Notes: generated by a model from the sequence alone, not told the origin. Counted from the stretch's first letter, positions 1-12,625 are shown. The stretch is 64,000 bases of DNA from Sialis fuliginosa (GCA_961205875.1 OY540814.1:11452993-11516992), one strand, 5' to 3'. Numbers and translations are program-made.

Positions 1-182
1 ACAACTCACTAAAACTGAATTAGTTAGAATTAGTGAATATTCACTACTTGAGTGAGTGAACAATAACTTCTTAAAGTATGACAGAATCTAAGGTTTTTAT
101 TTTATTTATTTTTGATGTCAAAAACTGGAGCAATCTAAAAAACTCATTCTTTATTTATATAATAAGCATACATGGGTAGACA

Positions 183-401
183 AGTTGACTTGGGCCAAGA
201 AATCCGTGTTTTATATATAAAGAAAATAATATTTTATATAAAGAATACATCTTGATATAGAAAATTATTGTTTCTCTTTAAAGCAATATTGTCGGACGAA
301 AACAATAATATACTTGGATTAAGAATACATATATTCTTATCTTAAGAAAATATTGTTTTCGTTATATATGAAACAAGAATTTCTTGGTCCAAGTCAGTTT
401 T
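183..401. mobile_element. Foldback MITE with TTGACTTGGGCCAAGAAAT ends
   Basis: The left end TTGACTTGGGCCAAGAAAT (from about 185) is mirrored on the right by ATTTCTTGGTCCAAGTC (about 379-395). The similarity continues inwards through a TATATAA-rich stretch. The interior contains CTCTTTAAAGCAATATTG. Related partial copies occur at 43321-43420 and 52448-52523. Short length, inverted ends and no ORF mark it as a non-autonomous DNA element; the superfamily is unknown. Confidence 0.7.
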
Positions 402-769
402 CTATGTAGATAGAAAATCCTCACGCATGACAATAATCTCTTAATTATTCATAAATCTAATTTTGAATCAAAATTAATGAAAAACATTTATTGCAAACAC
501 ACTAAAAATTATGTTTCTTAGATTTTTCAAGTTTTGTATAAATAAACTTACCTTATTTATTATTAATAACTCATTTAAAGCAGTTGATTTGTATGCCACA
601 TTCGATTTGAAACCACTATTCTTTTAGTGAAATTTAAAGTAACTTATTCAATTAATGAAATAATATATAGTAATTCAGTTTTTGAGATAACAAATACCTA
701 ATTGTAAGTGATAATTTATATAATAATCAGTAATTTTGCTCAGAATTCTTGGCGCATATCGCGTAGACC

Positions 770-1010
770 AAATATAGAGAGTTGCTGTTAGTTCGCGCCC
801 TAAAAGGGTGCTTGTGGCTGAATTCCTCAAATTAAAAAAGTGATTAACGCAACTGAGCGGGTTTTACTCCAACAGAGCCTTACTTGGACCGCGCCTGGGG
901 ACACCTCTGCTTTATTGGTTCTTCATCTGGATTTATGACCGGTAACTCTTATTCTTCTTCTTTTTATTATTCTCATCCTGTTGTCTCCTCCGCACAACTT
1001 GATCGGCTAT
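770..1010. promoter_or_regulatory. GC-rich island, possible regulatory DNA or non-coding exon
   Basis: From about 770 the sequence becomes markedly richer in G and C and of higher complexity (for example GGACCGCGCCTGGGGACACC near 889), unlike the neighbouring AT-rich DNA. No ORF of note and no inverted ends were seen. It could be a promoter, a 5' UTR exon of klu, or an unrecognised repeat. Confidence 0.25.
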
Positions 1011-1508
1011 TGCGTTTTTATAGTAAATTTGTTTTGTAGTTACAACGTGCGTTGGTTCTAGGAAAAGTGTAATCTATTTTTAATTGTTTGAGTGATGCAG
1101 TTGTAGTTTTATCATTAAATGGCTGAGTATTGTTTGAAAAGTAATAAAATTCATTGATTAAAGTATACTTAACATTTATGATTTTTGAGTTCACATTTTG
1201 TTTCTTAGAAAAAATATGTTGAATCTAAATCTTTAAAAAAATGTATGATAGATTTATTTTAAATCTTGTGTCTAAAATGCATATTTAATATTGTAAATAT
1301 AGACTGATTACATTGAAACTTGAATTTGGTTTTTTTTGGAAAATATTTATATATTTATTAATTATTTATTTAGATATTATCTCAGAAAAAAAGTCGAATC
1401 GGTTAAGTATAAGAATAGTTAATGAAAGAAGAGAAAAACGGACAAAATATACATATTTCTTCATATACATTTTAACAGCAATATGAAATCAAATGGAAAC
1501 TTTCAAAT

Positions 1509-1758
1509 ACAGTAGGGTCTCTTTTTACGCGGTAGATACATTCCAGAGCAAACCGCGTATAAATAAAAATTACATTGTAAAATTTTAAAAATGTCACTAT
1601 AATATGTAAGAGGGAAATATACAAAGTGTAGAGCAAAAAAAAAGGTATTAACAGTTGAAAAATTCTCTTAAAATAACCCCTGAAACGGGAAATCCCTAAA
1701 TTTACATGAAAATCGCATCACATAATTTCAAATCCGCGTAAAAAGAAATCTGACTGTA
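1509..1758. mobile_element. Foldback MITE with CTTTTTACGCGG ends
   Basis: ACAGTAGGGTCTCTTTTTACGCGG at the left is mirrored by CCGCGTAAAAAG...GACTGT at the right, giving roughly 25-bp imperfect terminal inverted repeats around a 250-bp element. A fragment with the same ACGCGGTAAATACGTTCCAGAG-type end occurs near 59515. The ends resemble Tc1/mariner or pogo-like elements (CAGT...), but this is inference. Confidence 0.65.
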
Positions 1759-1879
1759 TTTCATGAAGAAAATTATGTATTTCTATATTAATTTTAGTGA
1801 AAATGATGACATTATTATAACATATAATATAATAAGAGTAATTAGGTATATGTATTCTGTGAGGGTGGTGTACATATTG

Positions 1880-2060
1880 TGTAGATGTAGGGCGCGCGAT
1901 TAGTGACCATGTCACGCAATTCACGGGAGCATGATTCACGGGTCTCCACCACGCCTATAAACGTATAATTAATTCTCTCTCTCCCGGCCGGCTACCGGGC
2001 GCGACAGATTTATACCCTAACTGATATTATGATAATTCTCCTCGACCAATCTCACTTTTA
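1880..2060. promoter_or_regulatory. GC-rich island with TATAAA-like box
   Basis: A higher-complexity stretch containing GGGCGCGCGATTAGTG (about 1889), a CTATAAACG box near 1954, a CT-rich run and GGCCGGCTACCGGGCG (about 1985). No coding frame of note. Such islands in an AT-rich desert near a developmental gene are candidate promoters or enhancers; this is inference only. Confidence 0.25.
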
Positions 2061-4643
2061 CTACACGTTACGCCTACTGGAATTATGAACACTTTAATTG
2101 GAAGTTAATTTCGATACACGTGAAATTCATCATTATCTGTACCAGAGATTCTTAAACATTATCTTTATATAAATAAACATTATATAATAAAATCAGTGAT
2201 CTTGAAGTCATGATTGGTATAAGCTCGGTTATATTAATCAGATATTAAACTCATAATACGCATCTTACATTGTTACCATTGTACTCCGCAAAAAATGTGC
2301 TCCGTAAAGTCAGCGGCATATCATTTGGATTTTAAAATAAATATTTGGAACTATAAAATTAATTAATAATAAATGTTTTAGATTGTTTTTAAAAGTATAA
2401 TTCATTAATAGAGGTCGACTATATTGTTAAGTTAGGTCAAAACTTTTGGTATTTTCTATGGTAACTTTTTTTAAAAATAATTAAACCAATTAAACTTTTC
2501 TCGGTTTTGGTTTAATATACGAAACGAGACGAAGCTGTCTCGTCTCTCGTGAGTCCTAAAAATAACCTAAACTTAAAATATAATAATCTTTGCACGTGTA
2601 CATTTAATTAGAACAAATATATTATTATGTTATCAGTTTTTGGATTAAACGAACCATAAATTAATTAAAATTAGAGACATCTTCAACAGAAATCTAAACT
2701 ACAGTTCCTATTCGGTCTACACTGGTTTGATGGTACTAATGATAATTTTTTTATTACTTATTATCAAAATCATAGGATCGCAATCATTATTAGTTGGACA
2801 ACACTGATCTAACAGATTTGAAAATACTAAATTGTTTTAATTATACGGTACTACTTTCATTAAAATTATTTATTGGAATCGCGCTGTTTTAAAATCATAC
2901 CGTCATTAATTTAAAAATAACATTACTCTTTTTTTCTTTCTAATAGAATTCATAAACGTATAATAAGTGTATAAATTACCGTTTGAAATTATGTACAAAT
3001 TAATGTGAATCAATGGTGTTAAGAAAAATAGTGGCTTGATAATAATTGATGTTAAGTAATATGTATAAATTTATGTTTAGATTTTTATTGTACACTGTTG
3101 CCGACTTTTGAACCTCATTAGCACGTGTTTCTATATAATATTTATGCCTTATTAATTTTTAATGGAGTTTAATCGATGTCAACAAAATTAAAATATGTTG
3201 TAATGGATAATTCTAAAAATAGTAATTAATAATGTGATTTATTTCAATATGTTTCTTGTCTTTTTGATGCACCTGTGCAGTATCAATTAAAAAGGGGGAA
3301 AACAAATTATACTTTATTTTTGGATGTGTCACTATCAATATTTTTCAATAAAATATTTATGAAGTTGTCTGCTATGCCGAATTTCATGATTGAACATTTT
3401 ATCGATATTTTGCGATCATATTCAGAATTTCATTTCTGTAGAAGTCTAAATGTCAAATATTATATGGATGAAGTTTTATGCAGGGTAGGGTACAGAAGGG
3501 AAATACATTTTCTTGATTTATGTATTAGTAAAAATTCCGAAAAAAAGTTTAATAATTACATAATTTTAAATAATTTAATTAATAAGCCAATTTTTTAATT
3601 CCTCCCATACTGAAAAATGTACTAATTTTTTTTCATGTACCCCATTGAGTGTGGTGTTTTAGATAGGTTTTCTAAAATGCAACAAAAAATATTTTAGGAC
3701 TTCTTAATTTTAACCCTCCAGTCTCGATATATTTGCATTCAAAGCCGTTATCAGAACCTCTTCTTCTAATATCTATACTATCGATTCAAAAAATTTAAAA
3801 AAAAATCTAGAATGTAGCTTTTTAATACGAACATGCACGGTAGCGCAAAATGCACAAATAGTTTATGAAACATTTAGAAATAACTTATATTTTTCGTCAA
3901 CATTTGATACGTATTATCAAGTAAAGAATGTTAGTGAGAATGGCTATGGAACCCTATCACGTGCGTGCCCAACACGCACTTAGTCGTTTTTTTTTATAAA
4001 CATATGTAAATGTAAACAACCAAAATATTACTATACTATGAATGTTATTAATTGTGTTATTAATTTTCACCATTTTTTACAACTGAAAGCAAATTTTCCA
4101 GGTTAAATATAACAAATCGATTAATCACCTTGCTACGGGTAACTGCAAAAGGAAGTTATATATCAATATCTCTAGTATTTGTGTATGACTTTGGAAATAC
4201 AATTACTGTGATTTATTGAACGGTCTATACAGAGTGATTTGTCAAAATGTTTGGTAACCATCATAATTTCGATTTAAATTGTACAATCATACGTGACTTT
4301 AGAATGTGAATGATGTATTACAGGCATGTATTTGTTGTTGAATTTCGACACATGTTTTACTTTGAGACCGACCGTTTAACCGTTCATTTAAAATAATCAT
4401 TACTTATCAATAATCGGTACATTGTGTTTATTTATACTTTTTTATTACATGTGTTAGCATTAGGTGTAAATATAATTATTAATAAACAAATGTCGGAGAG
4501 AAATAAACCTCATATGTGATGAGTTTTCATTCGAAAATTGATTTTGATTAATTCAAACGCGTTTATTTATGAGTCTTCAATAATTTGTTCTATCGTAACT
4601 TCAAAATACGGAATATGTACTGTAGAGTTTATAAACTGTAGAG

Positions 4644-4810
4644 CAGGGGTCCCCAACCCTTTGCCCTATAAGTCCAATATTATTTCTAAATCTAAATTAT
4701 ATGCTAAAAAACCTCAAGACATTTTTTGACGATGATAAAAAAAAAGTTTTTTGACTCGCTGCTTCGGGCCCCCAGGCTAGAGTCTCGTTAGCCCCCTCCC
4801 CCCATGATCT
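4644..4810 (+). mobile_element. hAT-like transposon end/fragment
   Basis: CAGGGGTCCCCAACCCTTTG at 4644 is the typical terminal sequence of hAT (Charlie-type) elements. The 150 bases that follow are AT-rich and end in a pyrimidine-rich stretch (GCCCCCTCCCCCC near 4791). I could not match a right terminus or an 8-bp duplication, so the right boundary is approximate. Confidence 0.5.
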
Positions 4811-5637
4811 ATATATGACGAAACTTTTGATCAAAAAGTCACGACTTACATCTATGTAGAAGTTTATACATCTCATAGAAGATTATAAATACATACTCTA
4901 ACATTTTAAAAACATAAATCTAACGGCTTAGCGTATTGTATTTAAAAAGATAACGCAGACAAAAAATAACACTCTTTATCATTAAATGAATCCATGACCA
5001 CCTACGCCATACAAGTCTCAAAACAAAACCCTGTACATGTTTCTACGTGTTAAAGTAATCAGTACAAGATTTGTGTACAGAAATTCTATATCCCTTCTAG
5101 AACTTATCTATGTAATACCATTATAGACAAAACATTTATGTGTAATATACTACTGCATGACACACGAGGAATGTCTTTTATTTATTTTTATTAATGTAAA
5201 TACATGTTTAATTATGATATAAGTAATAGATAAAATACGGTATTCGGTTTCATTTGTTTGTATTTGATTTATTTATCTTCGGATTGTTATTTTATTAGTA
5301 TAGTATGTTGATTGAATTTTTTTCATGTTATAATAATTTTTCCCTTTAATGTTTTGTTTATATTTGATTATAAACGTTTATACAATCGAGATAATGATGT
5401 TTATTTACTTAACTGTGATTAGTATTTAATAATCTTGTTGACAGTAATATGAAATTGTTACTTTGATTATAATTTTTATCCTTAGATTTCTCGGTTTCAT
5501 AAACAAAAACATATTACCTCTGTAAAATTAAATGAAAATGTGGTTAATATACTATAGAAGCAAAATGTAAGTCTTCATTATATGTTTTTGTAGTAGGTAA
5601 TAAATAAAATTGTATTTAGTGTTCTATACCGAAATTG

Positions 5638-5800
5638 GAAAAAGGGAACAATATGTGTCTGTCTGTCTGTCAAAGCCTTCTAACTAACGGGCAAATGGTT
5701 ATCAATTATTTTATTCCATCCTAACAAATAGGAATTCCAATGAAAGCTGATAATTCAAGAAAATTCAAACGTTCTGTTATTATTTAAATCATAAAAATAA
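5638..5800. repeat. Probable transposon fragment with GTCTGTCTGTCTG
   Basis: GTGTCTGTCTGTCTGTC followed by CTTCTAACTAACGGGCAAATGG is the style of sequence found in the tails of insect non-coding retroposons and Helitron-like repeats, which also occur near 8287 and 60690 in this window. No termini were defined. Confidence 0.35.
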
Positions 5801-6409
5801 ATAGTATGTTCTCTGCCCATATTTCCGAAAGTAAGAGTGAGAAAACCTGAAAAATTAGAAAAAGAAAATTATCAGTACTTACCATAATTTATTTTAAAAA
5901 ATAATACATTTGGAGCAGTCTGTTTTCTAATCGACACTTATTAAATATAACTAGTGATTCTTAACTTTGCCAAAATTAAATTTAATTAACAATTATATAA
6001 ATATACGGTACGTGACACTAGTATACGAGGCTTGGCTCGCACTTGTCGATTTTTTTCCTCGTCAAAAAGAAATAGGATCCAAGAAAAACAGGTTAATTTA
6101 ATGTTATTTGAATTTATAATAAACATATTACCTTAAATAGATGCATAATTAAAATACATAAACTTAACTCCATTTTACTAAAATGATTGTAATTAAATAA
6201 GCAATTCAATACGTTGAATTTCTGAGAAATCAAGTTATAATTTAACTACCTGTAAATATGTAAACACTAATATAATTACACCAACACCGGATAAATTATC
6301 GAAGATGGAAGGCCAAAAAAATTACACATTGCATTTTAATACACATATATTCGCAAATCGCGTTTACGAGAATAAAAAAAAATAATATAACAAAAAGAGG
6401 ATCGTGTTT

Positions 6410-6600
6410 CGGTATGAATGTAGATCCGCCTCTGGCCCGCGGGCCTTTGTGGTTTGGCCCCGCAGGACCGGCACTCGGCCGCCAGATGCTCGACGATAAA
6501 AACTGGAAATGCGAACGGATGAACCGCGCCGCCGCCGCCACTGCGTGATTACTTCTGCGAAAATCGTGCGCCCACGCTACACGTTCAGCGGTGTGTTATT
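6410..6600. other. GC-rich island with GCC triplet run
   Basis: Contains GGCCCGCGGGCC (palindrome, about 6436), GGCCCCGCAGGACCGGCACT and GCGCCGCCGCCGCCACTGCG (about 6525). A reverse-strand frame of 81 codons (6296-6541) crosses it, but it has no domain and ends in AT-rich low-complexity residues, so I do not call it a gene. The left border GTAGATCCGCCTCTG resembles transposon edges, so part of the island may be mobile DNA; otherwise it is a candidate CpG-rich promoter. Confidence 0.3.
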
Positions 6601-6962
6601 ATTGTTGCTGTTGATGTTGGTTATGTTGAACATTGCACGACCAGTGTTACTCAAACAGTGTCTTACATGATGGATTTCATTTTGTTATAATGTTTACCTT
6701 CTTCTTTTTTTAACAATACTTGATTTTTATTTTATTGCTTACATAAATAATATTGATTGTAGAATTACCTTTGATATTTTGTTGTTTTTGTAATAAATTT
6801 CTAATAAAACAACTTAGACAAAATACAAACTCAATATTTATATAAAAAATTAAGTAGAGGTTAATGAACTAATCATGTTAACTAGCATCGCGTCCTGTCG
6901 AAATTCGATCAATATTTTACCTGCCTAACGGCATCATACTCACTTAACCTAACCTAACCATT

Positions 6963-7325
6963 CCCCTCCTTTTATTATAAATACAAAAAAAAGATACGAC
7001 AATTTTCGATGTTCACCTATTAATATATACATAGATCTCTTAAAACAAGAATAAATAACACAAATATATTTTTTGTTTACTTTTAGACAAAAATAAGCGA
7101 AATCGTAACTGTAATTCAAATTGAATAAATTAAAAATTGAAAACTTATTAGTTTGACAGAAATCCAAAACTATTTATTTTTGCTACTTGGTGGCGAGTAT
7201 CGCTATGCTGTTGAACGATGCGAGGGGAAATAAATAAATAAGTTTTATTCACCTCCTTTTATAATAAATAGTAAAAAAACGTACGACAATTTTCGATGTT
7301 CACGTATTAATATATACATAGATTT
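6963..7325 (+). repeat. Direct repeat pair (~76 bp units)
   Basis: The segments 6963-7037 and 7250-7325 are near-identical over about 75 bases, sharing CGACAATTTTCGATGTTCAC and TATTAATATATACATAGAT. The ~210-base spacer differs. This could be a local duplication or the two ends of a small element in direct orientation (LTR-like or recombination-derived). Confidence 0.6.
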
Positions 7326-7429
7326 ACGTAATTGTCTTTCAAATGTTCGAAGTTTTACTGTAACTTCACTATCTACTGTTTTTCTCAATTTCCATACACA
7401 AGTACATATGTATAGTTAGTTAATATACG

Positions 7430-7600
7430 TTACACCTTCGATAACTTTCGTGTTGCACTCGCACACGTTGTCTGTCCCTGAGCCGCACTCTCTTATTGTT
7501 GTACTCAACTAACTTCAAAGCAAAAAACGAGTTTTCCCGAACATTCCCGAGCGTTACATCGAACACGGTCGCCAGTCAATCGTTAAAATGCCCATCTATC
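7430..7600. promoter_or_regulatory. Moderately GC-rich, higher-complexity island
   Basis: Includes GTTGCACTCGCACACGTTG, CTGAGCCGCACTCTC and GAACATTCCCGAGCGTTAC. No ORF or inverted ends. A possible regulatory stretch upstream of klu; weak evidence. Confidence 0.2.
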
Positions 7601-8279
7601 GTGGTGTGCCTATACAAATTTTCAAAATGAAATAGGTATTTTTTGGTATCGAACCAAAATAAGTAATAAGTAGAATCATTTACATAATGAGTAATTGTAA
7701 CATACTAGTTTTTCTAGTTTAAGAAACTCTGATCTATAGGAATGATTAACAATTTGTTACAGTTTTCAAAAGATGATAAGCAAATATGTCATATACGTTT
7801 ATCACGTCTGTTATACAACATGACAACATTATTGTCTCATTACATCTTTCACAATCAGCGCCAGAAGCATTGATTTTAATTAAACATGACACATTTATTT
7901 TCAAATTATACAAGTGCAAAAAAGAATAACATAACGGTTCTGTAACAAAATATATATTCAAATAACAGAGACGTTGTGAGAGTTCTAGTTGTGGTAATAG
8001 CCAACAAAAGTTAAGGAGCAAACGATAAAAACAAAAAGTACATGGTACGACAAGCGCAATGCAGCTTTTGCTTTATACAAATGTTTATAAAATATATTCG
8101 ATCTATTATTGAACCTCTTCACAACTGATACAGTTTGTTGCATAATATGATTAATAGGTAACTTAAAAGTAATATCGATACTTGACCGTTAGACACCTGC
8201 CATACATACATATATACGCACTCATTTTTTCAATTTACTTTAAAAAGAATTGAATAATTGAAAAATCCTTAATTTATAT

Positions 8280-8545
8280 AAAGCTCGACGTCTGTCTGTC
8301 TGTTAGTGCACTCGAGAACCACTTATCCGATTTACGTGTGTGTTTTTTTTTTTAATTCATAGATATGTTATCTGGCCAGGTTATAGGATACATTTTGTTA
8401 CGTTAGGTAACATAAGGAATAAGCAGTGACGATAATAGTAAATCAAGTCGGAAAAAGTTTGCCACTTTTTATTTAAATATTGAACAAAATAATATAGTAA
8501 TGAATTGTATAATATATCGTATGTATAACTTTTATATTTAAGCTA
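8280..8545 (+). repeat. Dispersed repeat, copy 1 (partner at 49175-49440)
   Basis: About 260 bases matching the later copy in the same orientation. Shared blocks include GTTAGTGC, CGAGAACCACTTAT, ATTTACGTGT, TTGTTACGTTAGGTAACATA and GGAATAAGCAGTGACGAT, then AAAAGTTTGCC and an AT-rich end. No ORF. Probably a non-autonomous transposon of undetermined class. Confidence 0.65.
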
Positions 8546-9129
8546 GAATGACTGCTTTTATGTTACAAAGAAAATTAAAAATGTTTGACCTGCGAAATTT
8601 TAAATTTATACAGAACAAAAATTATTTGTACTTTTTGTGGTGATTCGTTTTTGTTAGGTAATTTAGGTGTTGATTATTTATTATTACAATAATAACAATA
8701 TTTTTCAAAAATCCTAAACAATAATTTCATAGCTAGTATACAATAATTCCATCATTTATCTAGACTAATTTAACCCAATCGTGCCAAGTGCTACATATAT
8801 GTATGTTATGTTAAGATTTTGCGTTTGATGTAAGATTATTTTAATTCGAATGGGTTTGAAATCATACTTATTTTCGAGTATTGGACTGAATATATCAACA
8901 ATGCAATTACCAACGTTCTTGCTGTTTTATTTATACATAGATAGGTATGAATTATTGACAGAAAAATCAGCAATATCGATTATAACAACGATTGAGTTAA
9001 CCTATGTTCTATGGAATATTCCTTCTTTTTAAAATAATACATACTAATACAGAACAACTTTACGTATACATCTATATTCAAAGTGGTGATGGCATGTTAA
9101 ACATACACAAAAAAAGCAGAACTAGTAGT

Positions 9130-9300
9130 TCACGATAGCGCAGTGCAGCTGTTGTCACACCACCCCCACAGTAGCTACGGACCTGGCGCACTGCAGCGCG
9201 CACTGCAGACGATACCCAGCGGTGGAGGATTGCCCCCACATATCCGTACACTACAAACACACTGCATCGCGGCGCATTATCATCGTGTGAACGCCTTTTC
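9130..9300. promoter_or_regulatory. GC-rich island with E-boxes and CTGCAG cluster
   Basis: Contains an E-box CAGCTG (about 9146), CACCACCCCCACAGTAGC, and repeated GCGCACTGCAG units (about 9187-9207). Short frames on both strands cross it but none shows a domain. It is the strongest GC island between the window start and klu, so it is a candidate enhancer or promoter; no direct proof. Confidence 0.3.
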
Positions 9301-9624
9301 ACAAAATAGTGCTTGTATAGATAATAACTATACTATTTAATAGTTTTGTGCATTAGGTAATTGTTTTATGAAAATATTAATCTCGTAGGATTAATTAACT
9401 GAAAATTTACAAAATTTGGTTAATATTCACTAATTGAAAGAGTTAAAAGTATACTAACTACGATTCGTGAACAATCGCATCTTAAGCTATTACAGAATCT
9501 TAGGTTTTTTATTAACTTCCCAACTGGATGTTATTGTAATCGGTCCGAAAATCAAAATCAAAAATTTCAACATAATTGTATGTTTTAAGGTCACTATAGT
9601 ATATTTACACTCTTTTCAGAAAGA

Positions 9625-9654
9625 TGTATGTGTGTGTGTGTGTATGTACGTACG
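9625..9654. repeat. TG microsatellite
   Basis: A run of TG dinucleotides is followed by TATGTACGTACG. Confidence 0.8.
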
Positions 9655-10563
9655 TTAATTTTTGTATAGAATTTCAGAATATACTTATTGTACTTACTTA
9701 TTTACAACGGATTATTGAAGTAATTTTTATCTTTTTTCGTCTTGGAATATATATTTCTTTTACTTCGTTAATACATACTGTTTATAAAATTGAAGTCAAA
9801 TTTTTTTGAGGTTTCGGGTATATCTAATTTAAATAAAAGAACCTTACTTACGTATTAAAAAAAACATTTATAATAATTATTGCTTATTGTAAAAAAGTTA
9901 CAAGTCGAGTAAAATATTGAAATAAATGAGTCCTTATTTTATTTTGTGATAAATATTGTTTACAAAAATTATAATTACAAAAATGATTTGTTATGATAAT
10001 CAAATACATAAAATCCGTCTCTTATAAATAAATACCCCCCCTCCCACTCTTCTCTAGAAAAAATATATATAATTATGTAAAATGGTTTTCCTGTATCATA
10101 AAATATTATATTTTATATTCTTTAAAATATGTTTTTATACATTTTAATAAAGTTAAATAATGCGTTACGGTTAATTAATATCTATTAATTATGCCATGTA
10201 ATTAATCCTATTGTCAAATCTGATCAGGTTCAATTACATCTAATGCTATTTTTTTTACAAAATGATTAATGACATTTAACGCGAAAGTTTATAAATGACT
10301 GGCCATATGATATAATAATGTAAAAATAATGTTGATTTGCATACATACATTTGAGATGGATTGAACAAGATTTTCTTTAGAAACTAATTTGATTCTGTAA
10401 CATTTACATTAATTACCTGAATACGTAATTAAAATAAAATGTTAACGCCTCCAAATGTATTCGGTTACCTTTTCGGATGATTTTAAAAGAAATTAGTTCT
10501 GCCTTTATTTATTAGTGTACCTGAGAAAATTATATGTATGCGAAATTGTATGTTCAAATTAAG

Positions 10564-10736
10564 TAGGGTAAGTGGGGGGAAATGGGTGGTAAATATATTT
10601 TTGCCATAAAGTTTAAGAAACAATACCTACATTTATGCATTTGTTAAAGCTCTAAAATGTATATCAAGCAAATGGAAAAAATTCAAAAAAATACCACCCA
10701 ATTACCGCTTACACCTATTTCCCCCCACTTACCCTA
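10564..10736. mobile_element. Foldback MITE with TAGGGTAAGTGGGGGGAAAT ends
   Basis: The left end TAGGGTAAGTGGGGGGAAAT is mirrored by ATTTCCCCCCACTTACCCTA at 10716-10735. Arms continue as GGGTGGTA / TACCACCC. Total 173 bases, no ORF. The TA at each end fits a TA-target element, but the superfamily is inferred. Another TAGGGT-ended element lies at 39535-40084. Confidence 0.8.
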
Positions 10737-10894
10737 TTTCAATGGAAAGAAAAATTTTGTGATTAGTTAATAAAAACTGGCAGAAATATGAAATCAAATT
10801 ATAAATAAGAAATCTATGTATGTCTGTTTTTATTAGCAATAATGATGGAGTGATTGAAGAAAAATCCACTATAATGTGGGATGGAATGTTGAAT

Positions 10895-11070
10895 AATATA
10901 GTTTTTACCAGGATTCAAGTATTAAATAAGTCTCGTCTTATATCCGATTTATGTCTTAATCTCAGATTTTACAAACGAAGTCAAAATTTAAACTTGTCTT
11001 GTGTTGGTCTCGTACGAATTCTCTTTTTTCCAAAAATTTTAACTGTCTCTCCTCGATCTCGTGAGTAAAT
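10895..11070 (+). repeat. Repeat containing GTCTCGT and CGATCTCGTGAG
   Basis: This stretch resembles the reverse complement of 54080-54180, sharing GTCTCGT boxes, an interior close to CAGTCTTAGGTTTTATAAC and the end CGATCTCGTGAG. An 82-codon open frame runs through it but is explained by the repeat. Divergent; boundaries approximate. Confidence 0.4.
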
Positions 11071-11821
11071 TTTAAGATATAGAATCCGCTTATCAATGTC
11101 ACAATTATCAGATAATTGCCTGGTTATACTTGATTTTGACTTTTGATTTATGAAATCGATAAAACAAGATGATCTATAATGAATAAATTTTTAATATTTT
11201 ACGTTTTGGTGTATTACTTCATATAAAAATTTTAATGATATATGACTCTTTTATATTTTATCTAATCTTATATTTTATATTAATTTTACTATGAAGTATT
11301 TTCAAGATAATTTGCTCAATAACATTGATATGTACATTATCAAATACGTGTAAGTGCTGATAAAAATGGTGTAAATAATCAGTAATATATAGTTTAAAGT
11401 CTCAATTATGTAGATCATCTTTAAACTGTATGATGTAAACAGAGTTTAGTGGTGCTAAATTAATTATAATGTCCTGTAAGATTTGTGCTCAGTGGTGTTC
11501 AGTTATAGGGCTGTACAAAAACAAGTAAATATATTGTAAACTATTAATTTAAATTATTTATCTATTTATGCATCTATACATATTATATTAATATGCTTTG
11601 AAAATAATCTATTATACTTATTCGCTTCTTAACATGAGTTGTATCATATAAATTTTCGGTATATTGTTAAATTTTCCGTATATTATACTTTGACATCAAT
11701 AATAGCTTCTTTTTTTAAATTTCAATTAATAAATTAAACAAAAATATTTCTTAAGTCAAATCGGTTTATTTTTGGATTAGTAGTCTATGACGTCTTATTA
11801 TAAGCTAAAAGTAAATATCAT

Positions 11822-11966
11822 CAGTGGCGCACACATGGGAGGAATTAGGGGTCAGACCTTCCCCCCCCCCTCCGAATTTGTCAGATAAAAAATAAAAATT
11901 ATACATAATTTAAGCGAAAAATATTTTTTTAAATTAACCCCCGAACTTTTTCCTGGGTGTGCCACT
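11822..11966. mobile_element. hAT-like MITE with CAGTGGCGCACAC ends
   Basis: CAGTGGCGCACAC at the left is mirrored by GTGTGCCACT at the right. The interior has a C10 run and AT-rich DNA. It belongs to the same style as the better-preserved element at 27697-27868. No matching 8-bp duplication is visible here. Confidence 0.6.
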
Positions 11967-12044
11967 AAATTAGTTATCGAAAATATTACAAATATCGGTG
12001 GAGATTATTTTTAAAAATAAATCGATGAAATAAGTATACGACGT

Positions 12045-12251
12045 ATGTACGTACATAAGATTGCGATCGAAGGTTTTACTAAGGACATTGAAAAAAATGA
12101 AAACTCTATTCCAACACAACGCATCCCTAATCTCCCCAGCCTGCAAAATGCAGACACATGTATGTACACACAGACCAGATTGGTTCTACTTTCTCGTGCG
12201 CGAGGTGTCCAGCCACCCCGAGGCGTTCGGTTAAAAAACGGTGAATATTAA
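12045..12251 (+). other. Moderately complex stretch just upstream of klu exon
   Basis: An open frame of 68 codons covers this stretch and includes GTGCGCGAGGTGTCCAGCCACC near 12196. There is no domain, no donor site I trust and no match in frame with the klu exon. It may be conserved intronic sequence rather than an exon. Confidence 0.2.
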
Positions 12252-12625
12252 TTAACATATCTGCGTACACAGTTGAGTAACAACAAAATGTCTTTGTAGA
12301 GCGACACTCTCCGTGATACAGTTTCTACATATGTATAGCTGTCTGCACTACATCTACACACACACATACATACACGTGACTATTTTATTTATGCAAATGT
12401 GTGGATAAATGCCCGACGGATTTTTTTTTTGCTTGTTCACCTTTTTCTCTGATGAATTCATTGAGATAGTCGAATTGTGAGATAATAGCAGTTGCGTCAT
12501 TATTCTTTGTGAAAGTTTTTTCTGATTAGGGATTTTAGTTGTTTGTTTTTTATTGGTTTGAAATGTGGAAAATATTTATTTAGAATAAAATTGTTGTGGA
12601 ATGATTATTTAATGAAATTAATATG

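Larger units (their letters stand above)
1..12625. other. Non-coding region upstream of the klu exon (intron and/or 5' flank)
   Basis: No convincing coding exon. The short open frames have AT-driven composition and no recognisable domains. The region carries several miniature elements (listed separately), duplicated segments near 6963-7325, and GC-rich islands at about 770-1000, 1880-2060, 6410-6600, 7430-7600 and 9130-9300. If the klu transcription unit starts in or beyond this stretch, most of it is intron. The segment 2060-4640 and most of 5000-6300 hold nothing I can name. Confidence 0.5.

Noticed and set aside
3275-3598. 107-codon + strand frame preceded by a pyrimidine tract and CAG, looking like an exon
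   Set aside because: It begins with GTG, has AT-driven residue composition (Ile, Asn, Phe, Lys rich), no known domain and no matching donor. Best explained as chance in AT-rich DNA.
6296-6541. 81-codon minus frame with an Ala-rich, GC-rich start
   Set aside because: The second half is low-complexity hydrophobic sequence from AT-rich DNA, there is no domain, and the GC block resembles a transposon edge or CpG island.
9625-9654. TG/TACG run considered as a regulatory element
   Set aside because: Simple microsatellite; no further support.
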